Assembly (NCBI GenBank): GCA_947044405.1
Contig: CAMRHE010000077.1
Span: forward strand, 1,612,001 to 1,676,000
Reading direction: 5' to 3'
Source: Leptodactylus fallax
Taxonomy: Eukaryota; Chordata; Amphibia; Anura; Leptodactylidae
Length of the DNA stretch: 64,000 nucleotides
Each line of letters begins with the position of its first letter. Within the stretch, counting starts at the first letter, position 1. The position numbers and the translations under genes are program-made. Shown here one piece after another: positions 35,471-45,702 of the stretch. The notes under the pieces were generated by a model, which was not told where the DNA came from, did no database searches, and saw nothing but the letters and a program-made list of their open reading frames with translations.

Positions 35471-36324
35471 CATGTGAAACTTCAACTTCTGAATTGTCTG
35501 CAAAATCCAAACTGCAAATAACTCGCAGTAAAATCACATCATAAAATAGTTGTGCAACAGACAAATACCACAGTTTTTCTATACAATTTGCTGTCATCCA
35601 ACCAAAGTTGTTGTGTACCCTAGTTTAATCATTCAGTCTGCATAAAACTCAGACATGAAATACCAAAATCATTTATAATGGTATTTTTCCCACTGATGTA
35701 AAGATTTTATTTGTTTACTGTAGTCACATAAATATGATATTGTGAATTTTCAGTAGTAGATTATAAAGTACATAAAATATCACTTGCATTCTTAGCATTT
35801 ATTCTAGTTATGGGACCTGGGGCATCCAGCAACACATCTGATCACCTATCATATAGAAAGAGTATTGATACTTCTACTGCAGCTCACCACTCACTAAAAA
35901 TACCATGAAAAAGTCCCGACCACAACCAGAATGAGTAATAAACTGATAGTGGTGAGAAGACGCTCCACACTACCATTAAACTAGGTGATAAGTAACACCT
36001 TAGGGGTCCAAGATAAGATCCCGATATCACAGTGCAGAGCTGTGAGTATAGGACAGTAGACCCAGGGTATTCTGAGAACGCACATCATCATAGACCACCA
36101 TGATGTCAGCTCCGTATAGACAAGCTGCAGTCTAGGAAATGCGACTGTCACATGGCCCATGTTTCTTGGAACAACCATGGCCATCTAAATGGGACTTTAG
36201 GCTGGTTTCACAAGATCACAATATGTCCATATTATGCAGACTTTGCTACAGCCACAAGTCCTGTTCTTACTGCTGGTCTAATAACCCAAAGTTACAGCAT
36301 CATAAATCAATATAATGAAGCTAG
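35471..36324. other. ALS2 intron 1, no gene seen
   Basis: No conserved exon or bounded element recognised before the minisatellite. Confidence 0.5.
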
Positions 36325-37612
36325 TTCCCAGAGACCCCTACAATACTGTCGGTTCCCAGAGACCCCTACAAAGCTGTCGATTCCCAGAGACCCCTACAAT
36401 ACTGCCGGTTCCCAGAGACCCCTACAATACTGCCGGTTCCCAGAGACCCCTACAATACTGCCGGTTCCCAGAGATCCCTACAATACTGCCGGTTCCCAGA
36501 GACCCCTACAATACTGCCGGTTCCCAGAGACCCCTACAATACTGCCGGTTCCCAGAGATCCCTACAATACTGCCGGTTCCCAAAGACCCCTACAATACTG
36601 TCAGTTCCCAAAGATTATTATTATTTATTTATAGAGCACCATTAATTCCATGGTGCTTTACATTTGAGGAGTTACATACAGAACACAAAATATACAAAAC
36701 AAGTACAATACTAACAGTGACCAACTGGCAAAGTGGGATAGAAGGCCCTGCCTACAAGGGTTTACAGTCTATGAGATCCCTACAATACTGCCGGTTCCCA
36801 GAGATCCCTACAATGCTGCCGGTTCCCAGAGATCCCTACAATACTGCCGGTTCCCAGAGACCCCTACAATACTGCCGGTTCCCAGAGACCCCTACAATGC
36901 TGCCGGTTCCCAGAGACCCCTACAATGCTGCCGGTTCCCAGAGATCCCTACAATGCTGCCGGTTCCCAGAGATCCCTACAATGCTGCCGGTTCCCAGAGA
37001 TCCCTACAATGCTGCCGGTTCCCAGAGATCCCTACAATGCTGCCGGTTCCCAGAGATCCCTACAATGCTGCCGGTTCCCAGAGATCCCTACAATGCTGCC
37101 GGTTCCCAGAGATCCCTACAATGCTGCCGGTTCCCAGAGACCCCTACAATGCTGCCGGTCCCAGCCCCCCGTTCCCAGAGACCCCTACAATGCTGCCGGT
37201 TCCCAGAGATCCCCTACAATACTGCCGGTTCCCAGAGATCCCCTACAATGCTGCCGGTTCCCAGAGATCCCTACAATACTGCCGGTTCCCAGAGATCCCT
37301 ACAATGCTGCCGGTTCCCAGAGACCCCTACAATGCCGCCGGTTCCCAGAGATCCCTACAATGCCGCCGGTTCCCAGAGATCCCTACAATACCGCCGGTTC
37401 CCAGAGATCCCTACAATACCGCCGGTTCCCAGAGATCCCTACAATACCGCCGGTTCCCAGAGATCCCTACAATACCGCCGGTTCCCAGAGATCCCTACAA
37501 TACCGCCGGTTCCCAGAGATCCCTACAATACCGCCGGTTCCCAGAGATCCCTACAATACCGCCGGTTCCCAGAGATCCCTACAATACTGCCGGTTCCCAG
37601 GGATGCCTATAA
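36325..37612. repeat. 28-bp minisatellite, about 40 units in two blocks
   Basis: Unit GGTTCCCAGAGAYCCCTACAATRCYGCC-like, period 28 bp, at 36325-36614 (about 10 units) and 36771-37612 (about 30 units). The blocks are separated by an interspersed repeat. Units change along the array: TACTGCC first, then TGCTGCC, then TGCCGCC and TACCGCC. The unit has no stop in any plus frame, so long spurious open frames (up to 461 codons) result. It lies in ALS2 intron 1, about 0.65 kb inside the first exon. Confidence 0.97.
36613..36770. repeat. Interspersed repeat interrupting the minisatellite
   Basis: Begins ATTATTATTTATTTATAGAG followed by CACC and a TTCCATGGTGCTTTACAT segment, a type of dispersed repeat also seen in part at 58674-58760 (TTATTTATATAGTGCCAAC). 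The family name is not known to me. Confidence 0.5.
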
Positions 37613-38267
37613 TGCTATAATACAGCTAGTTTTGCAGATCCCTATAATGCAGACACTTGGATCTTGCCGTAGACATGTAGCTGGCCCACATGAAGATTAA
37701 CTCTAATGTCATGTGGGGCTGATTTTTGGGTTTCTGAGGGAATGTGTGTTGTGAACATAAACTCTGCACAAAGATAATCAATAGCATGTGAACAGGGCTG
37801 TGGAAACGTCATTCACATGCATGGCTGTCATCAACCCTGATACAGACTATGAGCTGAAACCCAAGTCAACCCTCCCAGATGTGAACAGACACTTCTAGCC
37901 TCTAGAAGTAGTATGATGTCTTCAGGACTGCTGTGCCTGTGTATATAGTGTATAAGGACATCTCCCGGCACTAACATCTCCGATACAGAAAACGAAACAG
38001 TCCCCCTGCTGAGGCTGTACATTCCCGGGACATGCATTACACAAGCGGCAGGGCCTGCTGTATACAGAGCGCCGGTCACCTGTCCGCAGCACCGTCCCGG
38101 TAATACTCGGTACAGCCAGCACCGGACTGCTCACACATCAATACAACGTGTAATCCCCAGACAGTGAGCTCCCGGCTCTACAGGCACACAACAGGTTAAT
38201 AAACACCACAACGGAAGCCGGCCTGTGACCCCCGCAACACCCTCCAACCACACTGCGCCCACCTCAC

Positions 38268-38335
38268 CTCACTGGGAGCCCGGCAACGATTCGTGTTGTT
38301 AGCTGCACTGACAGCCTGCCTGGGGTCAGCTGACC
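38268..38335 (-). other. als2: ALS2 noncoding first exon (5' UTR), approximate upstream end
   Basis: A good donor (GAG|gtgagg on the minus strand) ends the exon at 38268, within a GC-rich segment with GC boxes just upstream. Human ALS2 also has a noncoding first exon. The transcription start is not visible in the sequence, so the upper boundary is a guess. The intron to the start-codon exon would be about 11.4 kb. Confidence 0.5.
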
Positions 38336-38400
38336 CGAGGGGGCGGGCCATGGGCAACAGAGTAGGGGCGTGTTTTAGGAAGGGGCGGGGCTAGGAAGAC
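38300..38400. promoter_or_regulatory. Probable ALS2 promoter region with GC boxes and an E-box palindrome
   Basis: The segment has two GC boxes (about 38340-38350 and 38379-38388) and a perfect 14-bp palindrome GGGTCAGCTGACCC at 38323-38336 with a CAGCTG E-box core. No TATA box is seen. CpG density is raised from about 37.96 to 38.42 kb relative to the AT-rich flanks. The position next to the predicted noncoding first exon fits a housekeeping-type promoter, which could fire in both directions. Function is inferred. Confidence 0.5.
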
Positions 38401-38429
38401 CTAAAGGTTGTACAGGCGGATAGCGGTCT

Positions 38430-39191
38430 GAAACCACGTTATGAATAATTGAAGAGCTAAGGTACGGCAGGAGACGAGGGACAGAAGTGTGTGGGGATAA
38501 AGTTAAAGCGATACAGCGATAGAGTTTTCTGTAGTAACCAATCACGTGTCGGCTCTCAGTGCTTTTACTGGAAAAAGAAAACAAAAGATTAGCTGTTATG
38601 GCTCCTCCTACAGCGCCCCCTTGCTGTAGGTTTATGTGATTGCGCCAAAAAAGTGACTCATTTGGAAAAGAAAAAGAGAAATGTATTTGTGTAGATGACT
38701 TGTGTAAGCCTCTTACACTGGATTGTGTGCACAGTGTGCTAGCTGGGTTTCTGTCGGATAACACACTGACCCATTTTTGTCTTATGGCCCCAAACACACA
38801 GCCATGTATTATCACAAGCACATGTAGGGGCCGTGAGACGGGGCAAAGCGCAGGAAAGGGCCTGTTTCTGTCCGTTTTGCAGTCTGGGCACACTGAAGTA
38901 CAATAATGGGTCCGTGGAGGCACAGGCGGCACACAGATTAAATATCATATGTGCATATAGCCTAAGGACTTTTCTCTCTGCATTTTTTGGATGGAAACCT
39001 GGCGGACTCCATTATAGTCTATGGGTTTCTGCAGGTAACCACTTTTTAAGCAGATTGGGTTTCCGTTTTTCGGGTACCCAAGCGGTGTGAACCTAGCGTT
39101 ATAGTGTATGCTGGCCCCTGGTTTGCCCAAGGGTCTTCTCAGGTGGCAGGAATGCAAATTAAAGGGGTCTTCTCAGATGGTAACCTGCAAA
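38430..39191. other. Intergenic region upstream of ALS2
   Basis: No gene recognised. 38700-38945 resembles a family C MITE fragment (GGATTGTGTGCACAGTGTGC, CACACAGCCATG), and 38946-39103 ends GTGTGAACCTAGCGTTA like family H. Confidence 0.45.
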
Positions 39192-39536
39192 TTAAAGGGT
39201 TTGTTCAAGCTAAAATGTCATTTTTTAATTAGGCCAGGGGAGGTGAAAAAAATTAGATTAAAAAAAAATCATACTCACCTCTCAGTGCTGCTCTCTCAGC
39301 GCAGCCCGGCTGCTCCGTTGTTGTCCTCTGGAGAAAGTCCCCGCCGCACGTGACTGCTGAAGCCAATCAGCAACCTCAGCAGAGGGGACCCACTGCTAGA
39401 AGGCAGCTGAGCAGAAGGACTAGGCTATGCTGGGATGACTCCGGAGCATCGGGGACATGTGAGTATGTTTTTTTTTTTTTTCACGTCCCCCGAGCCTAAT
39501 TAAAAATTAATATTTTAACCTGGACAACTTCTTTAA
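39192..39536. mobile_element. TTAA-flanked MITE, family F copy 2
   Basis: TTAAAGGGTTTGTTCAAGC at left and CCTGGACAACTTCTTTAA at right. It shares its right TTAA with the next copy. Confidence 0.7.
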
Positions 39537-39831
39537 ATCAGCCAGGAAACTGAAAAAAAAAAAAAAAAAATGCATGCTCACCTATCCCCCGAAGCTCCAG
39601 TGATCACTCGCGTGTCCCTGTTCTTCTGCTCCGACGGCTTCTCCTGGGCCAATCAGCGGAACTCCAGAAGAGACCCGGGATAAGCCGTTGGAGCAGAAGA
39701 ATCGGGATGCGCAGGAGTACACCGGAGCATCGGGGGAAGGTAAGTATGAATTTTTTGTATTTTTTTTTCAATGCCCTGGCTTATTTAAAAGTTAAAAGGG
39801 TTGTCCATTTTTGCCAGTACAACCCCTTTAA
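39533..39831. mobile_element. TTAA-flanked MITE, family F copy 3
   Basis: TTAAATCAGCCAGGAAACTG at left and GCCAGTACAACCCCTTTAA at right. Directly chained to copy 2 through a shared TTAA. Confidence 0.65.
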
Positions 39832-40154
39832 TGATAGAAGTTGGAGCAGCCAGTTGCAATGTGCAGGGGTGGATGACCTTAGGTCCTGTGTGACCTCCTT
39901 TGTCATCTCGAAGACCCCCATTGAGGTCTCTTCTTAATTAGGCCCTCTAAATAGGAAGCTATAAGGTGGAGATGTGACCGCTTATGACTGCATCCTTCTC
40001 TATTGTGATTTATGGGGTTTGCAAATTGCTCAGCTGATTTTGTAAATACCTAAGTTTGGGCCGCCTAGGCAGGAACTGTGGCTAATGTAGGCAAATCTCA
40101 GCCACATGCTTCAGCTAAAACTGGTTGTGCAATGTGACCTGTGCTGTGGCTTTT

Positions 40155-40406
40155 AGGCCAGGTCAACATGGTGAATATTGTCGCCCTGTGACTCCTTCAC
40201 TAATGTGAATAGATTTGCATTGTGACTCCCTAGTGTACCGCAACTTCTAGTCGCAATTTTGCAACTAGAAGTCGCAATTGTGGCACACTAGGGGTCGCAA
40301 TGCAACTTCATTCACTAACATTAGTGAAGGAGTCACAGGGCATCCCCCGGTGGTTTCTGACCACACAACAGAAGTCATTGCCAAAATGGTCATATAGCCC
40401 TAGCAT
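40155..40406. mobile_element. Palindromic MITE-like repeat (CAACTTCTAGTCGCAA core)
   Basis: The central arms CTAGTGTACCGCAACTTC..., mirrored by GAAGTCGCAATTGTGGCACA, pair around about 40265. A related copy is at 58329-58538. Confidence 0.65.
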
Positions 40407-41279
40407 TAAACCTGCAGAATGGCAATTCTGTTGCATATTTTTACTTGCAGCTTTTCACCTTTACAGTGCACAGAAATGAATTAATTCTACAGGTGAGCTG
40501 CAGTAAATCACATCCAATTTTGTGTGTTTTTTGCCACATTGGCTTGTAGAGAAGCACACTACAGAATTTTACTGAAGTTCTGCTGCAGGTTCATCCCACG
40601 TGGCCCCAGCCTAAAGGTATGTCCACAAGGGGCTGCAAAGCTGTGGGATTTCCATGTGAAACAGCTGCAAAGTTGAGGACATTTGAGAAAAAAAAAATCT
40701 TATCCACATGCTGCGAAAAACCTGCAGTGTCTTAATTCATAACCGCTGTCAGTCTTAACCCATTCCCCTGCTGACATAAGATGCACCAGAATTATCATGA
40801 GGCTACAAAATAAATTTAACATAAAACTTGATATAAAAAATAGGTTAAAACATTTTTTGGTGAGACATCCTTTTTATTGTGGCCCCCCCTCCTGCAACTT
40901 TCCTTCAAAATGGAGGCTTTTCATTAGAAGGGAGGATGTCCGTGATAATCCGGTTTCATGACCGTGCCTCAGTAAAGTATTTGTAGTCATTCATACGTGG
41001 CTATTATATTTTTCGCTGAGTAAGTTCCCTATATTTAAGTAAGGGACTGTTTCAAGGTCTCATTCTCAGTTGTGCCAGTGTGATACACATACTTTTTGTG
41101 TTGTTAGTGGAAGCTGATGCTACATCCAACTAAATTATGCTCCAGTTAAATTATACTCTGAACTTCTCACTTCCAGTAAATGACTGCTTCCTGCAAGGCT
41201 GTGAAAGTGCCAACTGCTGCTGTGTAAATTGCTCTTTTATTTTTCACCCACAGGATGTCATAGCACCCTTGTACTTTTA

Positions 41280-41969
41280 GGCTAAGGCCCCACATTGCGG
41301 AAATGAAGCTTTTTTTGTTGCAGATTTTGCTGAGGTTTTTGGAGCCAAAGCCAGGAGTGGATTGAGCAGGAGGGAGAAGTATAAGAGCTGCCTATACACA
41401 GGGGCATAACTACCGGGGTAGCAGCGGTAGCAACTGCCACAGGGCCTGGGACATGCTTTTTTTTTTTTAATAGGCCGTTATCTGCTATTTGGTGATGTCA
41501 CGTGGGCCGGGCCTGCGTCATTATGCGTCGCGACGCTGGCCCGGCTCACGCGAGATCTGGTCCATTGAAGATGGCCGAAGTAGCGGGGAATGCGCAGGAG
41601 CCAGGGAGAGGTAGGTAACATTGTTTTTTTTTTTTTTTTTGTTTGTATCCTCCCCTGGGTCTCCGATCATTATACTCTGGGGTCTTTTCAGACCCCAGAG
41701 TATAATAATTGTTCATGGGTGGTCCACAATGGGGCATAATACTGTGTGCAGGGGCCAGTATGGGGCATAATACTGTGTGCAAGGGCCACTATGGAACATA
41801 ATACTGTGTGCAGGGGCAAATGTTCCCCTTGGGGCCCAGCCATTCCTAGTTACGCCACTGCCTATATATTTCCCATTCCTTTTGTTGCCACTCTTGGCTT
41901 TCACTCTAAAAACCGCAGCAAAATCTGCAACAAAAAAAGCTGCGTTTCCGCAATGTGGGGCCTCAGCCT
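41280..41969. mobile_element. Hairpin MITE, family A copy 3, split by a hAT element
   Basis: The left half 41280-41398 and right half 41861-41969 together reconstitute one family A hairpin (GGCTAAGGCCCCACATTGC ... GCAATGTGGGGCCTCAGCC). The gap is filled by the hAT element at 41399-41860. Confidence 0.85.
41399..41860. mobile_element. hAT-type element inserted in a MITE
   Basis: Ends CAGGGGCATAACTACC and TAGTTACGCCACTG, an inverted CAGNGGCGTAACTA terminus typical of hAT. Flanks CCTATACA (41391-41398) and CCTATATA (41861-41868) match at 7 of 8 bases. It contains three units of a 31-bp tandem repeat (about 41725-41820) also found at 60.7-61.2 kb. Confidence 0.85.
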
Positions 41970-41973
41970 TACA

Positions 41974-42204
41974 CTAGGTTCACACCTGCGTTCGGTTTTC
42001 TTCAGGTTCGCTTGGGGACCCGAAAAACGGAAACCCAATCCGCTTAAAAAGCAGTTAACAGACTTAATGAGGTCTTCCGGGTTTCAGGCCGAAAATGTGG
42101 AGAGAAAAGTCCTGCTAGCAGGGCTTTTCTCCTCTGCATTTTCAAGCTGATTCGGGGACGCAATCTCTGAACGGAATCCAGGCGTAGGTATGAACCTAGC
42201 CTTA
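41974..42204. mobile_element. Palindromic MITE, family H-like
   Basis: CTAGGTTCACACCTGCGTTC at left against GGCGTAGGTATGAACCTAG at right. It contains GAGAAAAGTCCTGCTAGCAG and mirrored GGCTTTTCTCC. Confidence 0.6.
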
Positions 42205-42265
42205 CAATGTTGGCAATACTACCTCATTCTGCAGATACCTCATTCAGCTGTCTCTCAAGATCACA

Positions 42266-43800
42266 GTGGAAGAGTGAAGAAATCAGGCGATACCTTTTAG
42301 AGGCTAACTGAGTATATTTGATAGTAAGCTTTCGAGAGTGCTAGCTCTCTTCTTCAGACATGGTGTAATACTAGAAACTGAAAAATCATACTATACATAC
42401 ACAAGACATGGATCTTAAAAAAGATCTTGGAATAACAAAATGCAATATACATAGAGAAGTTATTTACAACAGGTCAGGAAATAAACAGTCTAAAATTTGT
42501 GGTGCGTGACAGAGGGATCTGTTATCTATCTGTAATAAGGTGGTGATTTGTGACCCTCACAAGTCATACATAGTGTGACATGAAGCTGGCATGAATATTA
42601 AGTCCAAATTGCAGAGTTTGAAATTTTTGCATTAACTTGTACTCCCATTCTTTCCTCTCATTCTGCGTCTTAAAATGTCCCATTAAAACCACAACCCGCA
42701 AATCTTCAATAGAGTGGCATCCATTAACATAGACAGTCTGCTCACATATAAAGAGACCCAGAAAGAAGCCCGAGTGCCCCTAGTTGTCACCTACAACCCA
42801 CAGCTGGAGAGCCTACGAAGGATTGCCAATGAGCTCCAACCTGTGCTACACAGGGACAACAGACTCAAGGACATATTTCCAGTCCCCCCTCTCCTTTCCT
42901 TTCGACAATCACCAAACCTGAGGTGTATTATTGTCCGGAGTGCCCTGAAGGCCCCAACTGAAAATGGCACCTCACCTTGCCTGCAAAACAGGTGCATGAC
43001 CTGCAAGCACATCCACACCACTGACAATGTACCTATCCCAAAGTCATAACAGGTGCACAGAATTAGGGGACATTTTCCTGCAGCTCTTCCAATGTGGTAT
43101 ATCTCATAATGTGCGTTCAATGTCCCACCATAGGCCTCTATGTGGTGGAAACTGGGCAGAGACTTAGTCAGCGGATGAACTCACATAGATTCAACATTAA
43201 TAACAGCAGAACCCATCTCCCAGTGGCTGCACATTTCTCCAGAGAAGACCACTCTATTGAAGATTTGCGGGTTGTGGTTTTAATGGGACATTTTAAGACA
43301 CAGAGGGAGAGAAAGGAATGGGAATTCAGGTTAATGCAAAAATTTCAAACTCTGCAATTTGGACTTAATATTCATGCCAGCTTCATGTCACACTACGTAT
43401 GACCTGTGATTTGGACTTAATAGTTATACCTGTTTCATGTCACACTATGTATGACCTGTGAGGGTCACAAATCACCACCTGATTACAGATAGATAACAGA
43501 TCCCTCTGTCACGCACCACAAATTTTAGACTGTTTATTTCCTGACCTGTTGTAAATAACTTCTCTACGTGTATTGCATTTTGTTATTCCAAGATCCTTTT
43601 GAAGATCCATGTCTTGTGTATGTATAAATAGTGTGAATTTTAAGTTTCTAGTATTACACTATGTCTGAAGAAGAGAGCTAGCACTCTCGAAAGCTTACTT
43701 ATCAAATATACTCAGTTAGCCTCTAAAAGGTATCGCCTGATTTCTTCACTCTTCCACTACTTTCTATGGCTAACACGGTGCAACTTTATACTGCTAGCAA
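42266..43800 (+). mobile_element. Penelope-like retroelement: 3' part plus inverted truncated copy
   Basis: The right portion carries linker and GIY-YIG endonuclease coding remains in plus orientation. The left portion (42266 to about 42715) is a reverse-complement copy of the element's own 3' end (matching about 43250-43760). The whole is flanked by a 14-bp target-site duplication CTCTCAAGATCACA (42252-42265, 43801-43814). Inverted, 5'-truncated extra copies of this kind are a known feature of Penelope-like elements. The reverse transcriptase region is absent. Confidence 0.85.
42714..43402 (+). pseudogene. Penelope-like ORF remnant: RT C-terminal linker and GIY-YIG domain
   Basis: The first open part (42714-43049) reads VPLVVTYNPQLESLRRIANE, IFPVPPLLSFRQSPNL and CLQNRCMTCKHI (a Cys-rich motif before the endonuclease). 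The second (about 43094-43402) reads VYLIMCVQCPTIGLYVVETG, QRLSQRMNSHR, EDHSIEDLRV, ERKEWEFRLMQKFQTLQFGL. This corresponds to a GIY-YIG nuclease that nicks target DNA. An in-frame stop at about 43047 and a frameshift just after it separate the parts, and a glycine of the usual YVGE motif is Val. The element is inactive. Confidence 0.85.
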
Positions 43801-44257
43801 CTCTCAAGATCACAATCAAGACTGATTGTGCACTTGCTGCCTACCATAAGCAGCAATTCATTGCCTGCTTTGCATATAGGCATTCAGTTGTACAATTCGG
43901 CTTGTAGAGGCTAAAAGAGGATGATCATGACAAACACTGATTTTTTCACCCAAATATGTCTAACAAGCCCACCAGGAACGTCCCCATTATTTTCAAACTC
44001 AATTGTCAACCCAAATTGGCCATTTCAGCCAACAAAAGTCTAGAGTACATGGCCAGCTCCCTCCACTGTTTGTAAAACCATCTTGCATCTATGGAGACGA
44101 TACTTGCCTAACAACAGGTAGTGAAGTGCAAAGTAGCTAGAAGGGAGATACCTAGTTGCAGGAAATTTAGAGAGGTTTTTCAGGCAAAAAGCAGCCACAT
44201 TTTTAATTAAAGTGCATTACATATTGGTCCACAATCACATGCTCTATGAAATGAGAC

Positions 44258-44602
44258 TAAGGCCCCTTGCAGATGACCGTTGTGTTGGTCAGTGTACTAT
44301 CCGTGTATTTCACTGATAGCACACTGACCCATTCTTTTCTATGGGCCCATACACACGACCGTGAATTTCACGGTCCCATGTGCGGGCCGACAGTCCGGGC
44401 CGCATCAGATAGAACAGGTCCTATTCCTGTCCTATTTTGCGGCCCTGCTTCCGTGGCTCCTATTCATTTAATGAAAGGAGCCGCGGAAGCACGGCGCATG
44501 CACGGGCGACACACGGGGACATCCCCGTGTCCCCTGCATGCCGTCTGGGCTTTTAATTCACGGCAGGCTGGTTGCAGCACAGTCGTCTGCAACCGGCCTT
44601 AG
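44258..44602. mobile_element. MITE, family C copy 2
   Basis: Starts TAAGGCCCCTTGCAGATGAC and ends GTCTGCAACCGGCCTTA. The interior has AGCACACTGACCCATTC and GCACACGACCGTG blocks shared by all copies. Confidence 0.7.
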
Positions 44603-44876
44603 GCCCCTTGCAGATGACCGTGGACGACATCAGTGTGCTATCCCTGTTTTTCCCAGAAAGCACACTGACCCATTCATTTCTATGGGCACATGCACACGAC
44701 CGTGATTTCCACTGATCAGTGTGCGGGCCGAGAGTCCATGCCTCATAATATAGAACAGGCCCTATTCTGTTCACTGTTTGCGGAACAGACATGTCCATAG
44801 AATCCTATGGGAGACTAAAAACCTCGGACAGCACACTGATGTTACTCCGTGTCTCATCAGTGTGCCATCCGTTTTT
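44600..44876. mobile_element. MITE, family C copy 3 (right end eroded)
   Basis: Begins TTAGGCCCCTTGCAGATGAC directly at the end of copy 2, so the two are in tandem. The right end is unclear. Confidence 0.55.
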
Positions 44877-45071
44877 GTGGACAAGCTAGGGATATCATTA
44901 GATGTTTCCTGTAGGTTTTTTTTTGGTGGATCAGCAAACTAGGATCGCACACTGAAGACACTCTGTCTGTTTTTGCGGACATACTTCACTGATGTTGAAC
45001 AAAAAACTGAACACTAATTACTAGTTTGCTGACCGCAAAATGCGTAAGTTTTTTGAAAAAATTGTGAACAT

Positions 45072-45482
45072 TTAAAGAGGTCCTTTCACCATCAACTCCA
45101 ATTCCAATGCATTTGTAATTTCCTCTCTAGCCTCCACCATTCTCGAGCAACAAGCACAGTTAGTTTTGGTGCCTGATGTTCTATCTAAGCTCTGTAATGT
45201 CAGAAGGGCAGTGTCAGGCAGGGGGTGTGATTCAGAGCACCAATCAGAGGCAGCCAGTGTCAGAGCTCAGAGTCACACCCCTTACCTGCTCCTGTCAGAC
45301 AACATGCCCCTAACAGTACAGAGAATATATAGCATATCAGGCACCAAAACTAACAGCATTGATTGCTCGGGAATGGTGGAGGCTAGAGAAAAAAATTCCA
45401 ACTGTGCCAGAATCAGTGGAGCAGCAGCTATTAATTGATGTAAAGAGCTGTACTTGATGGAGGTGGTGAAAGGTCCTCTTTA
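45072..45482. mobile_element. TTAA hairpin MITE, family D
   Basis: TTAAAGAGGTCCTTTCACC is mirrored by GGTGAAAGGTCCTCTTTAA. Arms carry GTTAGTTTTGGTGCCTGAT and its mirror. 411 bp. A family A hairpin follows one base later. Confidence 0.85.
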
Positions 45483-45483
45483 A

Positions 45484-45702
45484 GGCTGACGCCCCTTGTT
45501 GCGGAAACGCAGCTATTTTTGTTGCAGATATTGTTTAAGTTTTTGAGCCAAAGTCAGGAGTGGATTGAGTAGAAGCTAGAACTATAAGATCTTCCTATAT
45601 ATTTCCCATTCGTATTGTAGCCACTCCAGACTTTGTCTCAAAAAAACACAGCAAAATCTGCAACAAAAAAAGCTGTGTTTCCGTAACGTGGGGCCTTAGC
45701 CT
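45484..45702. mobile_element. Hairpin MITE, family A copy 4
   Basis: GGCTGACGCCCCTTGTTGCG pairs with CGTAACGTGGGGCCTTAGCC. The interior has GAGCCAAAGTCAGGAGTGG and its mirror. Confidence 0.75.

Noticed and set aside
36325..37612. CRISPR-like array of 28-bp repeats
   Set aside because: Units are directly adjacent without spacers and the context is a vertebrate intron; it is a minisatellite.
36315..37700. 461-codon open reading frame
   Set aside because: It is produced by a stop-free 28-bp minisatellite; overlapping frames are equally open and encode the same cyclic peptide.
38375..38932. 185-codon minus-strand frame near the promoter
   Set aside because: No similarity recognised, no splice or promoter support, partly within a MITE-like segment.
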